The notes beneath the pieces are model-generated. The model was not told the DNA's origin and ran no database searches. It saw only the letters and a list, made by a program, of their open reading frames with translations. This document shows, in pieces, positions 29,609 through 32,221 of a stretch of 32,221 nucleotides of DNA (its first letter is position 1; each line of letters opens with the position of its first letter). The DNA comes from Penium margaritaceum (taxonomy: Eukaryota > Streptophyta > Zygnematophyceae > Desmidiales > Peniaceae), in NCBI GenBank assembly GCA_023375785.1, contig SZWC01003607.1:131191-163411 (forward strand), given 5' to 3'. The translations under genes were made by a program, and so were the position numbers.

Positions 29609-30275
29609 TTTTTTTTTTTTGGAGAAAATTGCTTGATTGAAATGAGGAAAACATGCAAAGCCGCCCCTGACCGGCACATCTACGGGGTATAAGCACACTA
29701 GACATGCAAGCTAGGTGTCCACGAGGGCGGGCTCAACTCCGCATAAGTCAGAGAACACCAAGGCTTGGCGAACACGCTCGCGCCGAGCAATCGGCGCGAC
29801 CTCCGTCGGGAACGGGGCCTTGGACCGGGAGTGGGTGATGGTGTAGTGGCGGATGGCGGCGCACTGGGCACGAACGCCGGCGAGGGATGCGCGCTGAGCC
29901 AGGATTGCTACCGCGCGCTGGGCCCAGTGCTCAAAGGCCTCAGCCGAGCACTGGTGGGGCCCGCGAGCAAGGCAGAGCTGCGCCAGTCGACGAAGAAAGG
30001 TCCAGAACTCGTCTCCCAAGCCGCCAAGGGTCTCCCACGCCAGCGGGCGGAAGAAGTGTCCCCTGCGGGGCGCTGTCGCATACAATGACTGCTTGTCCCG
30101 CTCCGCCACTCGCACAGCCGCCCCTGGCCGGGTCGCCCGCTGACCCTGTGCATCCACAGTGGTGACGTCTAGGACCCAGGTGGTCCCGGCTGCGTGGTCT
30201 GCCAGGGTGAGGTCCGGGCGCAGGGAGCGCTGGCTGCCAGGGAGTGGCAGCACCTGCGTCGGGTCGACGTCGACA
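29609..30275 (-). mobile_element. 5'-truncated LINE 3' end (copy A) inserted in the hAT
   Basis: The minus-strand frame from about 30270 to the TAG at 29711-29713 encodes P-T-Q-V-L-P-L-P-G-S-Q-R-S-L-R-P-D-L, T-W-V-L-D-V-T-T-V-D-A-Q, A-E-R-D-K-Q-S-L-Y, then F-F-R-P-L-A-W-E-T-L-G-G-L-G. The R-P-D ... L-D-V-T ... K-x-x-x-Y pattern fits the PD-(D/E)xK-like endonuclease at the C-terminus of LINEs of the R2/CRE/Dualen type. A 12-base poly(A) tail (T run 29609-29620 on the + strand) ends the 3' UTR. The hAT frame resumes immediately left of the tail. The frame is uninterrupted, so this insertion is younger than copy B. Confidence 0.72.
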
Positions 30276-30489
30276 GTTTTTTAAAATCTTTTGGAATCTT
30301 GTTATCATTATACGTAGAATTAATGCCTCCACGGACCGGCACCACCACATGGTAGAATGGGCAATGCCGCCACCCACGGCATGATAGGGTGGAAGAGAAA
30401 AGAAAATCAGATATGTACAAGAGTGAGAATGCCAAGAAACCTTCGTATTGTTTTTTGTGTACATGCAGGGGCTCAAGCACGTGACAAGA

Positions 30490-30710
30490 GTTAGATTGCA
30501 TGTTGCAACAGTCAGAAGCATGTTGTGGACTGCATGGACACATGCTTGTTGCAGACTGAACTGGGATACGTATGTTGCGGAATGGAGTAAGCCATGCATG
30601 TTGTAGAATGAACTGAGACATGCATGTTGCCGTTCCAGCTGATTTTCCAAGTGCCACTTGCATGTTGCACATCAGTGTCCTTTGCATGTCGCACATTCAA
30701 CTGGACAGGG
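30490..30710. repeat. Degenerate GCATGTTGCAGAATGAACTG repeats
   Basis: About eight diverged units contain GCATGTTG(C/T) followed by A-C-T-G or T-G-A-A-C-T-G, with periods of 25-40 bases. Antisense frames are repeat-encoded. It lies between the two parts of the hAT. Confidence 0.6.
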
Positions 30711-30772
30711 AGAGAACTGACCTTCATGTGAATGTTCACCAAACAGAGTACAAAATGAGAACAGAAGTCTGT

Positions 30773-31519
30773 CTAGGAAGGGTTGAAAGGAATAGTTCTC
30801 CCATTCTGTAGCCGGTGGAAGTCAGCGGACGAATGTTGGCGCTTGAGACATGCACCGGGAAAGAGCTTAGCGTACTTCTCAGGATGCTTTGTCGCAGTGT
30901 GTGTCGCCATGGTTGACGTTTGTCCACCGCTCATCTTGTACTCTGTGTCACAAAGTGTGGACTTTTGTTTGCTCAGCGCGGACTTCAGAAACACAGTGTG
31001 CACAGGCCTGCAGCCAGCCTTGGCGTCAGTGACCGCGTCGCTCACAGCTGTAGAAAAAACAGCAGGGGACTGTGCAGCAGGACCGATGATGTGCACCACA
31101 CTGGTGATGACTGAGAGTGGAGATGCCGTGGTATTGGCTGCAGAGGTAGGGCCAGCAGCAGGCACAGGTGCAACTGGTGTTGCAACCAGTGTTGCGGGTG
31201 GAGCTACGGCGGGTGCAACCAGAGTTACAACCTCCGTCAACGGCGTTGTTAGCGTGGAAGTGGTTGCCGAGGTAGACACCGCGGCCACCATGGGTGCCTT
31301 GGAGGTAGAAGCGGCGGCTCCAGGGCTGCGGGGAGCGGTGGTGTAGTGGAGGATGGAGGCTGCTGGGGCCTTGCCTTTGGTGTGGCCTTTGCGTGCCTTC
31401 TTCCCTCCGCGGCAGATGTCACAGTCCGCGTTGTCCTCAGACGCCGTCAGGTTAAGGTTAGAGTCTTCGGCCTCACCCTCTTCCATCTGGCCGACGAGGT
31501 CCTTGGGCGTGGCCTCCAA
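30773..31519 (-). pseudogene. hAT N-terminal BED-type finger and Ala/Pro/Val linker
   Basis: This 248-residue minus-strand frame starts M-E-A-T-P-K-D-L-V and includes C-D-I-C-R-G-G-K-K-A-R-K-G-H-T. A long Ala/Thr/Val/Pro linker follows, then S-T-L-C-D-T-E-Y-K-M-S-G-G and T-H-T-A-T-K-H-P-E-K-Y. The last block has BED spacing (C-x2-C ... H-x4-H), but the second Cys is Glu. It ends by running into the repeat region and LINE that separate it from the core at 28970-29608. Order and strand match one hAT element. Confidence 0.6.
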
Positions 31520-31529
31520 GTTTTTGTCA

Positions 31530-31949
31530 TTGTCGTTGTGCCTGGCAGTGCACCTGCGGGGGTGGACAGCTGCTCGCGCATACCCTGAGCAGCTCAGAGA
31601 GCGGCACTGTGGTTTATGGTTGAAGATCCTGGAGCAGCCTGGATAAAGGGTCCGAATTCGGATGATTCAGGAATTTTAACCGTTCACTCTTGCCGTCGCC
31701 ATGTCACGCCTTTGCTCGTCATATGTCCACACGGCACATGCTTGCACGTCTCATGTTTGAGTTGAAACTGTTCGTAAGTGGAGGTCCATCCTCCCATCAT
31801 CCTTCTGAGGAAGGGGATGTGAGGATGAAGACCTCCTCCCATGCCTGATGCCACACCTGGCCTGGTGTATGACGCTCTTGTGGGTACTCTTGTGTGCAAA
31901 ACGTGTTGGTGCTGGCGTTCTGTGTGTGATGGGTCCCTGTGCACAACAG
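31530..31949 (+). other. Intron upstream of the peptidase exon
   Basis: No coding motif is seen. The 3' part (from 31890) is T/G-rich and ends in a usable acceptor, TGTGCACAACAG. Confidence 0.5.
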
Positions 31950-32169
31950 GGCATTCTGGACAGCAGCAAGGCGGCAGATTGTGACTCGGTGCCAAACCAC
32001 GCGGTACTGGCGGTGGGATACGTGCTTGACGCCGGCTTGTCGTACTGGGTGCTTCAGAACTTGTGGGGAACAAAGTGGGGCGAAGGCGGCCGAATACGCA
32101 TTGCCATCACCGGCGGCTTTGGGTTGCTCAACATGCACCTCATGCCTGCGCTGTACCCTGTCATCACCA
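31950..32169 (+). CDS. Papain-like (C1A) cysteine peptidase, exon for the C-terminal lobe
   Basis: The acceptor ACAACAG ends at 31949 and the donor GTATGT begins at 32170. The 220-bp exon starts in phase 0 and leaves one base over. It encodes [38 protein letters not shown] and [13 protein letters not shown] holds the catalytic His (codon 31998-32000) and Q-N-L-W-G the catalytic Asn (32058-32060). In typical papains the latter is N-S-W-G, and the usual Cys in C-G-I near the end is Phe here. The catalytic Cys would be on an upstream exon not recognised in the window. Orientation and position behind a LysM 3' end suggest the next gene of a tandem array. The exon contents after 32170 lie mostly outside the window. 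Confidence 0.85.
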
Positions 32170-32221
32170 GTATGTTCGTGGGAAGTCGGGGCCCAACAGG
32201 GGGAGGGTTCGGGGGTGGGGG

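Noticed and set aside
29765..30165. + strand frames across the LINE region
   Set aside because: They are shadows of the uninterrupted minus-strand endonuclease frame (29711-30270).
30783..31346. 187-residue + strand Val/Ala/Thr-rich frame
   Set aside because: It is antisense to the hAT finger/linker frame, and the minus strand carries the H-x4-H block.

Overview
This is a stretch of eukaryotic nuclear DNA. Coding sequence is sparse and broken into short exons with GT-AG splice sites. Most of the rest is decayed transposable elements and simple repeats, and there are 150 Ns plus one isolated N. Base composition looks mixed and not as GC-rich as volvocine algae. Cysteine-containing LysM domains beside a C1A (papain-type) peptidase exon suggest a green-lineage organism, perhaps a large-genome charophyte such as Chara. 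That assignment is an inference and is not proven by the window.

Host genes, all on the + strand: (1) bases 1-237 are the last exon of a LysM gene that begins upstream. (2) A second LysM gene ends at 24050. Three exons join cleanly in phase 0: 18436-18555, 20463-20657 and 23802-24050. Each junction falls at the same place, just before the V-C-V that closes a LysM repeat. A possible duplicate of the first exon lies at 19033-19152. (3) Bases 31950-32169 are an exon for the C-terminal third of a papain-like cysteine peptidase, with the catalytic His and Asn present. The order (LysM 3' end, then peptidase exon, all on one strand) fits a tandem array of peptidase-LysM genes, though no single transcript in the window proves the fusion.

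Bases 1-4961 and 23814-28780 are two copies of one segment: the terminal LysM exon, its 3' flank and a minus-strand Ty1/copia element inserted at the same base. The duplication therefore came after the insertion. The first element is nearly complete (658-6327), with both LTRs, an initiator-tRNA-Met-type primer-binding site and a near-perfect 5-bp target duplication. Each copy has since lost different parts.

Other mobile elements: a + strand hAT-like transposase with its N-terminal zinc finger at 11294-12000 and its dimerisation domain at 16020-16900. The two parts are separated by a minus-strand copia fragment (12001-13640) and several minisatellites. A second hAT lies on the minus strand (28970-31519) and is split by a 5'-truncated LINE. 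Two related LINE 3' ends (17096-17720 and 29609-30275) carry a restriction-like endonuclease-type domain. A tRNA-derived SINE candidate lies at 21459-21657.

Bases 6333-10720 hold no gene I recognise. The 12-16 kb interval is rich in strand-asymmetric G-rich minisatellites.
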